Shown here piece after piece: positions 41,572-51,939 of a stretch of DNA of 64,000 nt. The position numbers were made by a program, and so were the translations under genes. This DNA comes from Acetatifactor muris (lineage in GTDB: Bacteria > Bacillota > Clostridia > Lachnospirales > Lachnospiraceae), in assembly GCF_024623325.1 (NCBI RefSeq), contig NZ_JANJZD010000006.1, forward strand, positions 62,001 through 126,000, in the 5' to 3' direction. How positions within the stretch are numbered: position 1 is the first letter of the stretch; every line of letters starts with the position of its first letter. The notes below the pieces were generated by a model, which saw only the letters and a program-made list of their open reading frames with translations, was not told the origin of the DNA and did not search any database.

Positions 41572-42602
41572 ATGTATGAGAAGATTTTAAATGGAAAGAA
41601 AAACGGAATGAGTGTATGCTGCTCGTTGTTGTGATGTATGCTGTCGCCATCGCCGCGATGATTTTCTCCGGCATCAGTCTGGAGCAGGGCGCAAATGCCC
41701 TGAATATCACCGGTCTGGTGGCGGGCATTGTCGTTACCAGTCTTGGATGGATTCTCCTGCTGGGCCTCAAAGTGCTGAAGCCCCAGGAAGCACTGGTGCT
41801 GACTCTGTTCGGAAAATATATCGGCACGCTGAAGGAAAATGGTTTCTATTATGTCAATCCCTTCTGCGTGGGTGTCAATCCGGCTTCCAGGACAAAGCTC
41901 AGCCAGAGCGGCGATGTGTCGGAGACCGGCGGGCTGACTGCACTGGTAAACGGTGCTCAGAACATGAGCCTCACCGGTGATTATGGCAGCAAAAAGCTTT
42001 CCCTGAAGATTATGACCCTCAACAACAGCCGTCAGAAAATCAACGACTGTCTGGGAAATCCCATTGAAATCGGCATTGCCGTTACCTGGAAAATTGTGGA
42101 CACGGCAAAAGCAGTGTTCAATGTGGACAATTACAAGGAATTCCTTTCCCTGCAGTGCGACAGCGCTCTGCGCCATGTGGTCCGCATTTACCCTTACGAT
42201 GTGGCTCCCAATGTGGATACCACCGGAGACGGTGTGGCCGATGAAGGCAGCCTGCGCGGTTCCAGCGAGATCGTCGCCGTCCGGATTCGGGATGAAATTC
42301 AGAAGCGCGTGACAGAAGCCGGTATTGAAATTGTAGAGGCACGGATTACTTACCTGGCCTACGCCCCTGAAATCGCGGCAGTCATGCTGCAGCGTCAGCA
42401 GGCTTCCGCAATTATCGACGCCCGCAAAATGATCGTGGACGGCGCTGTGGGTATGGTGGAAATGGCGCTGGAACGCCTGAATGAGAAGGATGTGGTACAG
42501 CTGGATGAGGAGCGTAAAGCGGCAATGGTCTCCAATCTTCTGGTGGTGCTGTGCGGCAATCATGACGCCCAGCCGGTTGTGAACTCCGGGAGTCTGTACT
42601 GA
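41572..42602 (+). pseudogene. SPFH-domain membrane protein, copy 1, frameshifted near the start
   Basis: The native ATG at 41572 has GAGGAGG upstream and reads [15 protein letters not shown], but a one-base deletion near 41613 (GTATG where copy 2 has GTTTTG) leads to a stop after about 20 codons. From the ATG at 41616 the frame matches copy 2 without further breaks: a membrane segment, then [18 protein letters not shown] and the SPFH domain. That internal ATG lacks a ribosome site, so the protein may be made poorly without its first 15 residues, or not at all. Compared with copy 2 it is otherwise about 95% identical. Confidence 0.8.
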
Positions 42603-42604
42603 TT

Positions 42605-42802
42605 ATGGCAGACACCAAGAAGCAGGTTCCGCTCAGATTATCGCCCAAACTATAAGACGCCATCGCCGCCTGGGCGGAGGATGACTTCCGCTCCGTAAAC
42701 GGGCAGATTGAATATCTGTTGACAGAATGTGTAAGACAGCGCAAGAAGAACGGAAAATATGCCCCGGAAGAACTGGATGTTCCCCCACAGCTGGATTTAT
42801 AA
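42605..42802 (+). pseudogene. Arc-like DNA-binding protein, copy 1, nonsense mutation
   Basis: The first 16 codons ([16 protein letters not shown]) match copy 2 (60015-60212), but codon 17 is TAA (42653-42655) where copy 2 has TAC for Tyr. The rest of the frame ([22 protein letters not shown]) is intact down to 42802, so the break is recent. It starts 2 bp after the SPFH stop. Confidence 0.9.
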
Positions 42803-42809
42803 GTAAATT

Positions 42810-42846
42810 GGGCGGGCAAAATTTTTTCTGCCCGCCCGCATTTTTT
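42810..42846. terminator. bidirectional terminator
   Basis: GGGCGGGCA (42810-42818) and TGCCCGCCC (42829-42837) are perfect 9-bp arms, followed by a T6 run on the plus strand, with an AT-rich loop. It serves the SPFH/Arc transcript and the importer operon ending at 42848. Confidence 0.88.
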
Positions 42847-42847
42847 A

Positions 42848-43699
42848 TTATCCCTTAATACCGCTGGAGGCGATCCCTTCCACCAGATATTTCTGCATTG
42901 TCACAAAAATCAGAAATATAGGAATGATTGATAAGGTTGACATAGCAAATAGTGCCCCATAATCCGACCCTGCTGTAGGGTCGGCAAACATTTTCAGTGC
43001 ATATGCCACCGGATACTGTCTGGGTTCTTTCAGGAAAAGAAGCGATCCCAGGAAATCATCCCATTTCCACATAAAAGAAAAAATAGCGCTGGTCACAATA
43101 GCAGGTTTAATCAGTGGTAATATAATCCTGAAATAGATACCATAAATAGAGCATCCATCAATTTTGGCCGCCTCATCCAGATCTTTCGGAATTCCTTTGA
43201 TGAACTGAATATTGAGAAAAATAAAGAAACCGCCGCCAAAGAAGGACGGAACGATAAGTGGCAAGTATGTTCCTATCCATCCCATCTTTGAAAACATAAT
43301 ATACTGCGGAATCATAATGACCTGAAAGGGCAACATCATGGAAATCAGCATACAGGTAAACCAAATACCCCGAGTCGGAAAATTACATCGTGAAAATCCA
43401 TATCCTACCAGGGAAGAGGATACTACCGCACCAATTGTGGCCAGACCGGAAATAATAAACGAGTTTTTGAAAAAAACGGCAAAGGAAATCCCTCCAAATC
43501 CCCTCCACCCCTCTCTGTATTTTAAAAGCCGAAAAGTATCAGGCAGTAATTTCCCCGCGTTTTGAACGATCTCTTTTGTATCCTTAAAGGAGCCCAGAAC
43601 CATCCACAACAGGGGATATATCATAATTACCGCAAAGCAAAATGTAAAAATATGATATATAATACGGAGGATTTTCTTTTTCATAGAATAGCTTTTCAT
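42848..43699 (-). CDS. carbohydrate ABC importer permease (MalG/UgpE type)
   Basis: 283 residues, six membrane segments, EAA loop LDEAAKIDGCSIYGIYFRIILPLIKP (about 185-210). GGAGGGATGAGGG precedes the ATG, which lies 3 bp after the preceding permease stop. It is the last gene of the third importer of the window. Confidence 0.93.
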   Translation of the reverse strand: MKSYSMKKKILRIIYHIFTFCFAVIMIYPLLWMVLGSFKDTKEIVQNAGKLLPDTFRLLKYREGWRGFGGISFAVFFKNSFIISGLATIGAVVSSSLVGYGFSRCNFPTRGIWFTCMLISMMLPFQVIMIPQYIMFSKMGWIGTYLPLIVPSFFGGGFFIFLNIQFIKGIPKDLDEAAKIDGCSIYGIYFRIILPLIKPAIVTSAIFSFMWKWDDFLGSLLFLKEPRQYPVAYALKMFADPTAGSDYGALFAMSTLSIIPIFLIFVTMQKYLVEGIASSGIKG

Positions 43700-43702
43700 C
43701 CC

Positions 43703-44638
43703 TCATCCCTCCGCTTCATAATAAACCCAATATTTCTGCGACTTAAAAAGAATCAGCGTAAGTATTCCCACAAAAGCTACCATCGTCCAGGCCAGGGCAC
43801 AGGCATAACCCATCTTCTGGTTTGTAAATGCGCTGGTATACATATAATAAGCAAAAAACAATGTGGAATTGTTCGGCTTTCCCTGTGTAATGACATAACT
43901 TTGTGTAAATGCCATAAACCCGCTGATCAATTGATTTATCAAGTTAAAGAATATGGTAGGTGTCAGCATGGGTAATGTGATCTTGAAGAAAATCCTCGGC
44001 CCCGTACCTCCGTCAATTCTGGCAGATTCATAGAGGCTGACCGGAATCTGCTTCAGTCCTGATAAAAATATCAGCATAGAGGAGCCAAACTGCCATACGG
44101 CCAGCAAAATCAGTACCCAAAGAGCCGTACTTTCACGTCCCAACCAGGCAATTTCACTATGAATCCCGATTCTGTTCAGGATTGCGTTGATTACGCCGTC
44201 ACTGGCCCAAATCCGTTTCCAAAGCAATGCCACCGCCACACTGGAACCAATAATGGAAGGCAGGTAAAAAACTGCTCTGTAGAAACCGGATAATTTTGTA
44301 CTTCTTACCAAAAGCATCGCTACCACAAGAGCCATAATCAGACGAAGCGGCACAGAAAAAACCACATAATACAGTGTCACGCCGAACACCTTTCTGAACA
44401 GATCATCCTGGGTAAACATGGTAATGTAATTTTCAAGGCCGATAAATACCGGCAATTTTAAGATACTGTACCTGGTAAATGAATAATAAAGCGACATCAG
44501 CATAGGATAGGCCAAAAATGCAAGGAAACCAATAATGAAGGGCAGGACAAAGATCAGCCCTGCCGCCTTCTCATTGTTAAGCCGTTGTGCAAATGTCTTT
44601 CGTTTCATTTCTGCTTTTTTCTTTTCAGACTTTTGCAT
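43703..44638 (-). CDS. carbohydrate ABC importer permease (MalF/UgpA type)
   Basis: 311 residues from ATG 44638 (AGGTGAGA upstream); a TTG at 44659 directly after the SBP stop would add seven residues and is less likely. Six membrane segments and the EAA loop YESARIDGGTGPRIFFKITLPMLTP are visible. It pairs with the next permease. Confidence 0.92.
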   Translation of the reverse strand: MQKSEKKKAEMKRKTFAQRLNNEKAAGLIFVLPFIIGFLAFLAYPMLMSLYYSFTRYSILKLPVFIGLENYITMFTQDDLFRKVFGVTLYYVVFSVPLRLIMALVVAMLLVRSTKLSGFYRAVFYLPSIIGSSVAVALLWKRIWASDGVINAILNRIGIHSEIAWLGRESTALWVLILLAVWQFGSSMLIFLSGLKQIPVSLYESARIDGGTGPRIFFKITLPMLTPTIFFNLINQLISGFMAFTQSYVITQGKPNNSTLFFAYYMYTSAFTNQKMGYACALAWTMVAFVGILTLILFKSQKYWVYYEAEG

Positions 44639-44659
44639 TCTCACCTTTACCGCCCTCAA

Positions 44660-46024
44660 TTAATTTTTCGCTGCCTCTTCCATAATACCTTTTGCTTCCT
44701 CTATGTACTTCTGTCCCGCATCTTCCGGTGTTATTTTCCCATAACGCACATTCTCCACATATGTTGTCAGCAATGTTCCAGCCTCGGTGCTTCCGGCAGG
44801 ATTGGGAGGATCTATCGGTGTTGCGACCCCCGCGGCACTGTCAATATACTCGTAAATCTTCACGTTTACTGCAGTCTCCTCGCTTTTTGCCATGGTTTCC
44901 TTCAATGCGTCTCTGACTTTAGAATTGACAGGTACGCCTCTTTCCCCTCCAAGAATTTCATTACATTCCACGGAGTTGACAAACCAGTTTATAAATTCTG
45001 CCGCTTCCTTCGGATGTTCACTGGTTGACGCTATCGAAAAGAACTGACTGGGTTTTAAAAACAACGGATTTACTGCTGCGTCTCCTGTTGTGGGGTACAT
45101 GGAAATACCAAGTTCCCTGCCACAGGCACTTGCTATGGAAATATACTGATTAGAGTGAGCAAAATCATTCCACGTCGTCTGATCAAGAATGGGTTTGGAC
45201 TCCACTACATCCGGATTCTTCTCTACCAGAATCTCAGGTGATATCGAAAACTCTGCCTGCTGAAACTTATCGACATAAGCAAAGAATTTTGTCAGAGATG
45301 AAGCCTCTCCCGCAGATACCTCATCCCAGATATATTTTCCGTCTGCTCTGCAGATGTTTGTGGCCATATTGACACCGCCGTCAAAGTATGTCTTCACACC
45401 GGTCTTCTCATAAATTGTCTCACATACATCATAAAACTCTTCCAGAGTCATCTGCTCTTTGATTTCAACGCCGGCATTCTTCACAATTTCCATATCATAT
45501 AGAAAACAGGGAACATTGCTACCCAGACTGAAAGCATAGAACCCGCCGTCCACGGATCCGCTTTCAATTACGCTCGACGCAATATCTGCGGTATCAATGG
45601 TGCCATCATTTAAAAATTCCGTCATATCATACAGAGAATTGCTGGACGTATACTGATTCAGATAACCATAATCCATCTGTACTATATCCGGCATGTTGCC
45701 GCCGGAGGTGGTGGCTGCCAGCTTGTCCCAGTAACCGGACCAGTCCGTAAATTCCACATTGATGATCACATCAGAGTGTTCGGACATATAAAGGTCTACC
45801 GCTTGCTGTGTCAAATCATTCCTTGTCTGATTGCCCCAAAAATACAGGCTTAAAGTAACCGGTTCTTTATTATCCCCCTCCGTCGATTCAAGTGCCGTAT
45901 CAGCGGAAGTCTCTGTGCTTACCGATCCGGACACATCCGTATTCCCAGCTTCCTGTCCTCCGCATGCCGTCAGTCCCACAGCCAGGGATGCCGTCATTAC
46001 AACTGCGGTCAATCTTTTTTTCAT
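44660..46024 (-). CDS. carbohydrate ABC importer, substrate-binding lipoprotein
   Basis: 454 residues with lipobox VGLTACGGQ (Cys about residue 22), a Thr/Ser/Glu-rich linker and a family 1 binding fold (LSLYFWGNQTRNDLT, DIVQMDYGYLNQY). AGGAGGATTTAGAGT precedes the ATG. First gene of its operon. It is divergent from the YesM/YesN genes, so the two-component system probably controls this importer. The shorter length and UgpB/MalE-like form differ from the other three binding proteins, so a different sugar is likely. Confidence 0.92.
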   Translation of the reverse strand: MKKRLTAVVMTASLAVGLTACGGQEAGNTDVSGSVSTETSADTALESTEGDNKEPVTLSLYFWGNQTRNDLTQQAVDLYMSEHSDVIINVEFTDWSGYWDKLAATTSGGNMPDIVQMDYGYLNQYTSSNSLYDMTEFLNDGTIDTADIASSVIESGSVDGGFYAFSLGSNVPCFLYDMEIVKNAGVEIKEQMTLEEFYDVCETIYEKTGVKTYFDGGVNMATNICRADGKYIWDEVSAGEASSLTKFFAYVDKFQQAEFSISPEILVEKNPDVVESKPILDQTTWNDFAHSNQYISIASACGRELGISMYPTTGDAAVNPLFLKPSQFFSIASTSEHPKEAAEFINWFVNSVECNEILGGERGVPVNSKVRDALKETMAKSEETAVNVKIYEYIDSAAGVATPIDPPNPAGSTEAGTLLTTYVENVRYGKITPEDAGQKYIEEAKGIMEEAAKN

Positions 46025-46242
46025 ACTCTAAATCCTCCTATGTTATCAGGTTATTTATTACACCTTCATTTTACTTTTTTTCAGGCAAAAGGTAATTAAA
46101 AAAAAAGCTCTGTTATGTTCAAAAAAACGATATTTCTGTATTTTATTTTTAGTCGGTGTTATAGTATGGTTGCAGAGTTTTTATGTATTACTCCGCTATT
46201 ATATCACTTTGATTCCACATTTTCAGGAAAGAAGGCTTTCCC

Positions 46243-48021
46243 ATGCAAATATTTACTTCTTTGAGCAGTTATTTACAGAATCTGCCTTTAAAGAAAAAAA
46301 TGATGACACTTATAACGACACTATTTCTTTTTTTCTGTATCGTTATGCTGGTCTGTACCAGTATTCTTTGTAATGCCTATAATCAGGAGCTCTATCAATC
46401 TTATTCGAGTCAGATGACAAAAGTAGCATCAGGAATTCAGGCATCCATGGAAAATATTGAGGATACCTCTTTTTCTATTTTAAGTAATACGGTCATACAG
46501 AAAAACTTATCCAAATTGAATTCTATGGATATAAATGCGCCGGAAAACCTTCAGACAAGCGCAAATTGCCTTTCGGAAATCTACAAGACCCTTCATTCCA
46601 TTGTCTCCTCCCTGACTATTATCAGGGCTATCGGCTTTGATATCAACGGCCGTTCTCTGACCCGGGGATTATTTTATCCCAATCATCTGGATATGGATAA
46701 TCTGAACGAAAAAGCAATTGCCCTGAAAGGTGTTGCCTTCTGGTATCCGGAACAGTCTGAAACCTATCGTCTATATTGTATTCGGGAAATCAGGGAAATC
46801 AATTACCTGAAATTACGGAATCTGGCCACCCTCTATATTGAGGTCAACTTTTTTACTTTGGTGACAGACGCACTGAAAAACGCCGGTTACCAGGATAATG
46901 AAAATAATTTGTTTCTTCTGACTGACGGCGCTGAAATTATTTATTCCAGCAAAGATATATCAGGCTCTGCCTCTTTGCAGGATCCCTCCTTTATCCTGGA
47001 TTTAACTGAAAATAACAGAAGTTACGTGATCCGTACCATTGATCACCGCAAAAAATTTATCGCTGTTGGAAATATTCCGGCTACCGGATGGAATTACATC
47101 TATCTTTCCGATTACAACACTATTTTCTCTGCTGTTACTTTCGCACAGTCTATTTGCCTATTGGTCTTTTTTCTGACGACACTGAGCGCAGTACTTGGAA
47201 GTTCCTGTATTCTTGGACACATAATCTGGCACTTTCGGATTCTTGAAACTAAAATGAACCGCTTTGGTACCGGTGATCTGACACCTTTGCAGGTGCCATA
47301 TGATTATACCCAAAGGCAGGATGAAATCGGACATCTTCATGTACAGTTTGATCAGATGGTTTTACATTTCAAAGAACTTGTCAATGATAACTATGTCAAA
47401 CAAATACTACTGCAGGAAACGCAGATACAGGCGCTTCAGCAACAGATGAATCCACATTTTCTGTACAATACACTGGATTCTATCTGCTGGATGGCTCAGA
47501 AAGATCATGATGAACAGATCTGCACTATGGCGCAGAGTCTGGCCAATTTGTTTCGCGCTTCCATTACAGATTCCAAAGAGCTGATTCCTATCCGTTCGGA
47601 ATTACAGTTTCTGGACAGTTATATACAGATACAAAAATTGCGGTTTGAAGAACGATTGGATTTTAAGCAGCAAATCTCCGAGCAATATATGAATATCATG
47701 ATACCCAGGCTGTGCATTCAGCCTCTGGTAGAAAATGCAATTCATCATGCCATGGAAGACAACCCGGAAGTCTGTACCATTCAGCTGGAAATGCTTCGAA
47801 AAAATGATGTTTACCAAATTCAGGTAATGAATACCGGATCCTTCTTCGAAGAACACCTTTTGGAGAAACTGTTGAACGGAAAAATAGTTCCATCCGGCAT
47901 CGGTATCGGTCTCTCCAATATTGATAAGCGTTTTAAACTGATTTATGGGGAAGCTTTCGGTCTGACACTTTCCAATAAAAACGGTATGGCGGTCGTCGCG
48001 CTGACTTTACCTGTAAGCTGA
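46243..48021 (+). CDS. YesM-type sensor histidine kinase
   Basis: 592 residues. First membrane helix (about 22-44), extracellular sensor region of about 240 residues, second helix (about 300-325), HAMP, then the kinase domain: QQMNPHFLYNTLDSICWMAQ with the phospho-acceptor His (about 403), an N-box LVENAIHHAMED (about 495) and GIGIGLSNIDKRF (about 555). GGAAAGAAGG precedes the ATG. It phosphorylates the response regulator that follows after 65 bp, in answer to an extracellular sugar. Confidence 0.93.
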   Translation: MQIFTSLSSYLQNLPLKKKMMTLITTLFLFFCIVMLVCTSILCNAYNQELYQSYSSQMTKVASGIQASMENIEDTSFSILSNTVIQKNLSKLNSMDINAPENLQTSANCLSEIYKTLHSIVSSLTIIRAIGFDINGRSLTRGLFYPNHLDMDNLNEKAIALKGVAFWYPEQSETYRLYCIREIREINYLKLRNLATLYIEVNFFTLVTDALKNAGYQDNENNLFLLTDGAEIIYSSKDISGSASLQDPSFILDLTENNRSYVIRTIDHRKKFIAVGNIPATGWNYIYLSDYNTIFSAVTFAQSICLLVFFLTTLSAVLGSSCILGHIIWHFRILETKMNRFGTGDLTPLQVPYDYTQRQDEIGHLHVQFDQMVLHFKELVNDNYVKQILLQETQIQALQQQMNPHFLYNTLDSICWMAQKDHDEQICTMAQSLANLFRASITDSKELIPIRSELQFLDSYIQIQKLRFEERLDFKQQISEQYMNIMIPRLCIQPLVENAIHHAMEDNPEVCTIQLEMLRKNDVYQIQVMNTGSFFEEHLLEKLLNGKIVPSGIGIGLSNIDKRFKLIYGEAFGLTLSNKNGMAVVALTLPVS

Positions 48022-48086
48022 CCCCTTTCTGCTCTGCGGATGTTTCCACATGGATATGATTATGAAAACTGACAGGAGAATTTACC

Positions 48087-49592
48087 ATGCTTCGTGTATT
48101 ATTGGCAGATGATGAAAAAATTATCCGGGAATCCATCTCCCAGATGATTGACTGGAATTCTATAGGTTATGAGTTAATTGGTACGGCCCAAAACGGTATG
48201 GAGGCCTGCGATATCATTCGGGACGAATATCCCGATGTGGTAATCACAGACATTCGGATGCCCGTTATGAACGGTCTGGATCTGATCGATTACTGTGTCA
48301 GGCTGGATGCCGATATTCGTTATGTCATTCTCTCCGGTTTCGATGATTTTAAGTATGCGCAGCAGGCCATGAAATACGGGGTGAAACACTATCTGCTGAA
48401 ACCCACAAATAAAGAACAGATTATCCAGGCATTAAATGAAATCCATTACGAAAGAGAAGAAAATATTGAACGATATAAAGTAATCGGACAGACCAGACTC
48501 TCAGGAATTCGGTTTTATCTGCAGAAGTATTTTCTGATAGAGCTTTTGGACAACGAGGAAAAGCTACCTGCCTCCATAGCCAAATATGCCCCTCTGATTA
48601 ACCTTACCGATACTTTAAGTATCGTGCTGCATGTGGCATATTTACAGCCCAAATCCCTCGGCGTTTTCCAGGAAAGGCTGTTTAAAACTCTGCGGAATAC
48701 CGATATCCGCCTTGCCTTTCCCATTATTTATGTCAGAAACAATGCGTTGATCATTCCGCTGTCCCCTGATGAAACGGCCATAAATGTTCTGTGTATGTCC
48801 CTTTCCCATATGCCACTGTTTTCTCAGGATGTGGCGTTGGAGCTTAAAGTCTGGCACTATGCGGATACGGTCTCCCTTTTTCGGGTTATTGTTGATAAAA
48901 TCAGAAGATATCATCAGATCCAACTTCTCGACACGACAGGAGAACATGAAGAAATTACCAACAATATTACAAATCCCAGTCAAATGAGCTGGCTACACCG
49001 GCAAATATGTCAGGTCTCCTGCACCTCCGAATTGCAGAAAATACTTCACCCTGTTTTCGCCAGCCTTGCCTCGACGGATCTGGCCAGAACCATTGCCATT
49101 TCACTCCTGTTCCATGATCCTTATCAGGATTCCATGGAAGAAATAGACAAATCTGTTTTTCTCAGCAAAATTTCTGAGAAAGATGTGTCCTCTGCCTCCA
49201 TTGAATCCATTTTGCTTTCCTATCTGGAAAAGTGCAAAGGCATTCACCCCAGGGAAGACGACAGGGTTCGAACCCTGATACCGGACATGATCCAGTACAT
49301 GAAAAGCCATCTGGATTCCGAACAATTATCTCTGAAATGGTTGGCTGAAAAGCAGCTTTATGTCAGCAGCGGTTATCTGAGCAAACAATTTGTACAGGAA
49401 ACAGGAGAACGGTTTTCCGTTTATCTAAATCGGCTGCGAATGGAAAAGGCCAAAGATCTGATGAAAAGCACTCCTGGTATCAGCATCCAGGAAATTGCTC
49501 AAAGATGTGGTTTTGGAGACAACCCCAGATATTTCAGCCAGGTATTCAGAAAGTATACAGGAACAACCCCAAGCGATTTCATCGCATTATAA
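48087..49592 (+). CDS. YesN-type response regulator (AraC-family)
   Basis: 501 residues. Receiver domain with the acidic pair DDE (residues 8-10), phospho-Asp in VVITDIRMPVMNGLDL (about 54) and Lys in YLLKPTNK (about 104); a middle region of about 260 residues; and a C-terminal AraC HTH (last 100 residues) with SIQEIAQRCGFGDNPRYFSQVF. ACAGGAG precedes the ATG. It follows the YesM gene and precedes the pectinesterase gene by 92 bp, so both the divergent importer and this esterase are likely targets. Confidence 0.93.
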   Translation: MLRVLLADDEKIIRESISQMIDWNSIGYELIGTAQNGMEACDIIRDEYPDVVITDIRMPVMNGLDLIDYCVRLDADIRYVILSGFDDFKYAQQAMKYGVKHYLLKPTNKEQIIQALNEIHYEREENIERYKVIGQTRLSGIRFYLQKYFLIELLDNEEKLPASIAKYAPLINLTDTLSIVLHVAYLQPKSLGVFQERLFKTLRNTDIRLAFPIIYVRNNALIIPLSPDETAINVLCMSLSHMPLFSQDVALELKVWHYADTVSLFRVIVDKIRRYHQIQLLDTTGEHEEITNNITNPSQMSWLHRQICQVSCTSELQKILHPVFASLASTDLARTIAISLLFHDPYQDSMEEIDKSVFLSKISEKDVSSASIESILLSYLEKCKGIHPREDDRVRTLIPDMIQYMKSHLDSEQLSLKWLAEKQLYVSSGYLSKQFVQETGERFSVYLNRLRMEKAKDLMKSTPGISIQEIAQRCGFGDNPRYFSQVFRKYTGTTPSDFIAL

Positions 49593-49684
49593 ACTCAGTT
49601 ATCTTGCGGCATATATCCGACATGCACACCAGCATGTCCACATGACTTATTGCCCGCAGAAATAAAAAGAAAGAAGGTATCTCA

Positions 49685-51937
49685 ATGAAACTGACATGGA
49701 ATGAAACCTGTCTGCATGTGGACAGTCGAATGACTGATCCCATCCCCTTTACTTATCGAACTCTGCAGGAAGCCGTCTCGGCTGCTCCGGCAGGCACCAG
49801 AGAGCATCCTACATGCATTTGCATAGAGCCGGATGTCTACCACATGAACGGCACTCCCTGCAGGCAGGGACTGATCATCGATAAGCCCTGGCTTTCCCTG
49901 ATCGGTCTGGGGACATCCCCGGAGGATACGGTTCTGACTGACAACCGCGGCCATATGGTAAATGCTTTCCCGGCAGACGGCTCCGCCAATTCTCCGGCAC
50001 ACACAGTGCTCTGCAATGCGGATGGCTTACATTGTGAAAACATAACTATTATGAATACCTGCAATTTGGATCTGATCTACCCGGCCGATCCCCGCAAAAA
50101 TGAAAAGAAATACTCAGAAACCATCACACAAGCCTATGCCATTGGCGGAAATAATGTAACTGACTGGAGTTTTCTGAACTGTCGGCTGCTTGGTATGCTG
50201 GACACACTTTCTATCCAGGCGGAGACTGTCAGCTTTGAAGACTGCACTCTGGTCGGCACAAACGATTTTCTGGCTGGTGGCGAGCGCATTTTCCACAGCA
50301 ACTGCAAGATCTACATATATGGTCCGGCTCCCATGTATATTGCCGGAAATGCGGCCACAGTATTCACAAACTGCAGTTTTTATGTGGAAATAGACAAATA
50401 CCAGTCACAAAGTCTTTACCTGACCAAGTATGGCAGTGAACTCATCCTGGATCATTGTGATTTTCATGGAAACATCCGGCAGATCGAATGGGCTTTTCAG
50501 CCGGAATATTGGCAGCGCTCCTACTACAGAGACATTACCCTGAATGGCTGTCCGGTGATTCCCGGCCAGACACGGCCGGAAAACTCTATCCCCCTCACGC
50601 AGCTTTCAGATTGGCTCCTGGACAAAAAAGCTTTCCTTACAACAGCCAACGCTCCCATAAAAATCCGGGTGGAAGGTCCGGAACAACTTTGCTACGGCCA
50701 GGATGCCGAATATCGTGTAATCACGGTCCCGCCATGCCTTCCTTCCGGTATAAAAGCCTTATTTCAGGGTATTCCCGTACCCATCAACCCTGACTATCGT
50801 ATCAGAATTCCTGCATCTCAGCATCCGGAAGGCTTTATGGCAGAATTAAAAGTAATCTATGGAGATATGGAAGGCGTATGTCATACCTTCTTTAAAGCCC
50901 GTCCTGTCCCACAGCCGGGTCTGAAAGCCCCTCTTGCCATAGCTCTGGCCGGTAATCAGGCTGTACTTTACGCTTCACTTGACACACTTTTGCCTGATAT
51001 ATCCAGAGTGTCGTGGTATGTTGTCGATGGCGATAAAGAGTATCTCTTTCTTGAAGGAGACGCCTCTGAACTCAGGCTCATCACACTTCCTGATGCCGCC
51101 TGGGGCAAACGGCTGAAGGCTGTCTTCTGGCCTCTGGTCCCCCATTCGGAAGCCAGAAACTATGAGACATGCGCTATCTCCGTTCCGCAACGTCCTCTGC
51201 CTTCCATAGAATACGTTTCCTATTCCAATTTTGCATTTGTCAGACCAGTTCCTGTCACACCGGAAAACGCCGTCTCCGGCCTTCTGTGCATGACAGCCTA
51301 TCGCCCTCTTTATCAGGGATGTGAAACAGCGCATGTGGCCCAGTGGAATTCCGGGGACTCAGAAAAAGCTTTTCTCTATGGCTCAGGCCGTGACGGTGCC
51401 CGCTTCTGCAAAGGTTTTATCACTGCCCAAAGGGGCGCTGCCCTCAGATATCTACCGGTAACGGCGCCTGAAGAACTCTGTATGGAATTGGTACTCGCTC
51501 CTGAAAAATATATGGCAGATGGCTTTGGCAGTGCTAACGGCCAGTTTCTGGAGGTGGCCCTTCCTTTTGACTATCGCACCAAAACCGGCTATGCCCTGCG
51601 TATTGAGCGAGTGCCTTCCTGTGATACAGGCTGTACCTTCTCTCTGCGCCACTATGAGAACGGTGTGGGCAGTCTCCTGAGCGAACAGATTAGCTGCAGA
51701 AACTATCTGACTGATTGTCACATCCAAGCCGCTTATTGCGCCCAAACCCGGACAATGACTTATTCCATCTGGTCTACCGGCAGGTACAAACCAGATTTTT
51801 CAGATTGTCCCATCACATTTTCCATTCCACTTTCCGAGCTTGGGATGGGTGCTCTGGAAATACATCATACCGGAACAGTACCCCTGGGCAACCGCACTGT
51901 AATAGAAAGTCTGAATTTGACCCTGCAATATAGATAA
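49685..51937 (+). CDS. large atypical pectinesterase-like protein (CE8-related, two-domain)
   Basis: 750 residues. Residues 1-310 are a CE8-type beta-helix with PFTYRTLQEAVSAAPAG, LLGMLDTLSIQAETVSFEDC and VGTNDFLAGGERIF, corresponding to the two catalytic Asp regions of pectin methylesterases; the usual GRPW is not evident. The remaining 440 residues are beta-rich and unlike known esterase extensions that I recognise. No signal peptide, so a cytoplasmic enzyme or one with a changed specificity. AAAGAAGG precedes the ATG. It is the last gene of the YesM/YesN operon; the truncated sensor converges on it with a 2-bp gap. Confidence 0.75.
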   Translation: MKLTWNETCLHVDSRMTDPIPFTYRTLQEAVSAAPAGTREHPTCICIEPDVYHMNGTPCRQGLIIDKPWLSLIGLGTSPEDTVLTDNRGHMVNAFPADGSANSPAHTVLCNADGLHCENITIMNTCNLDLIYPADPRKNEKKYSETITQAYAIGGNNVTDWSFLNCRLLGMLDTLSIQAETVSFEDCTLVGTNDFLAGGERIFHSNCKIYIYGPAPMYIAGNAATVFTNCSFYVEIDKYQSQSLYLTKYGSELILDHCDFHGNIRQIEWAFQPEYWQRSYYRDITLNGCPVIPGQTRPENSIPLTQLSDWLLDKKAFLTTANAPIKIRVEGPEQLCYGQDAEYRVITVPPCLPSGIKALFQGIPVPINPDYRIRIPASQHPEGFMAELKVIYGDMEGVCHTFFKARPVPQPGLKAPLAIALAGNQAVLYASLDTLLPDISRVSWYVVDGDKEYLFLEGDASELRLITLPDAAWGKRLKAVFWPLVPHSEARNYETCAISVPQRPLPSIEYVSYSNFAFVRPVPVTPENAVSGLLCMTAYRPLYQGCETAHVAQWNSGDSEKAFLYGSGRDGARFCKGFITAQRGAALRYLPVTAPEELCMELVLAPEKYMADGFGSANGQFLEVALPFDYRTKTGYALRIERVPSCDTGCTFSLRHYENGVGSLLSEQISCRNYLTDCHIQAAYCAQTRTMTYSIWSTGRYKPDFSDCPITFSIPLSELGMGALEIHHTGTVPLGNRTVIESLNLTLQYR

Positions 51938-51939
51938 TC

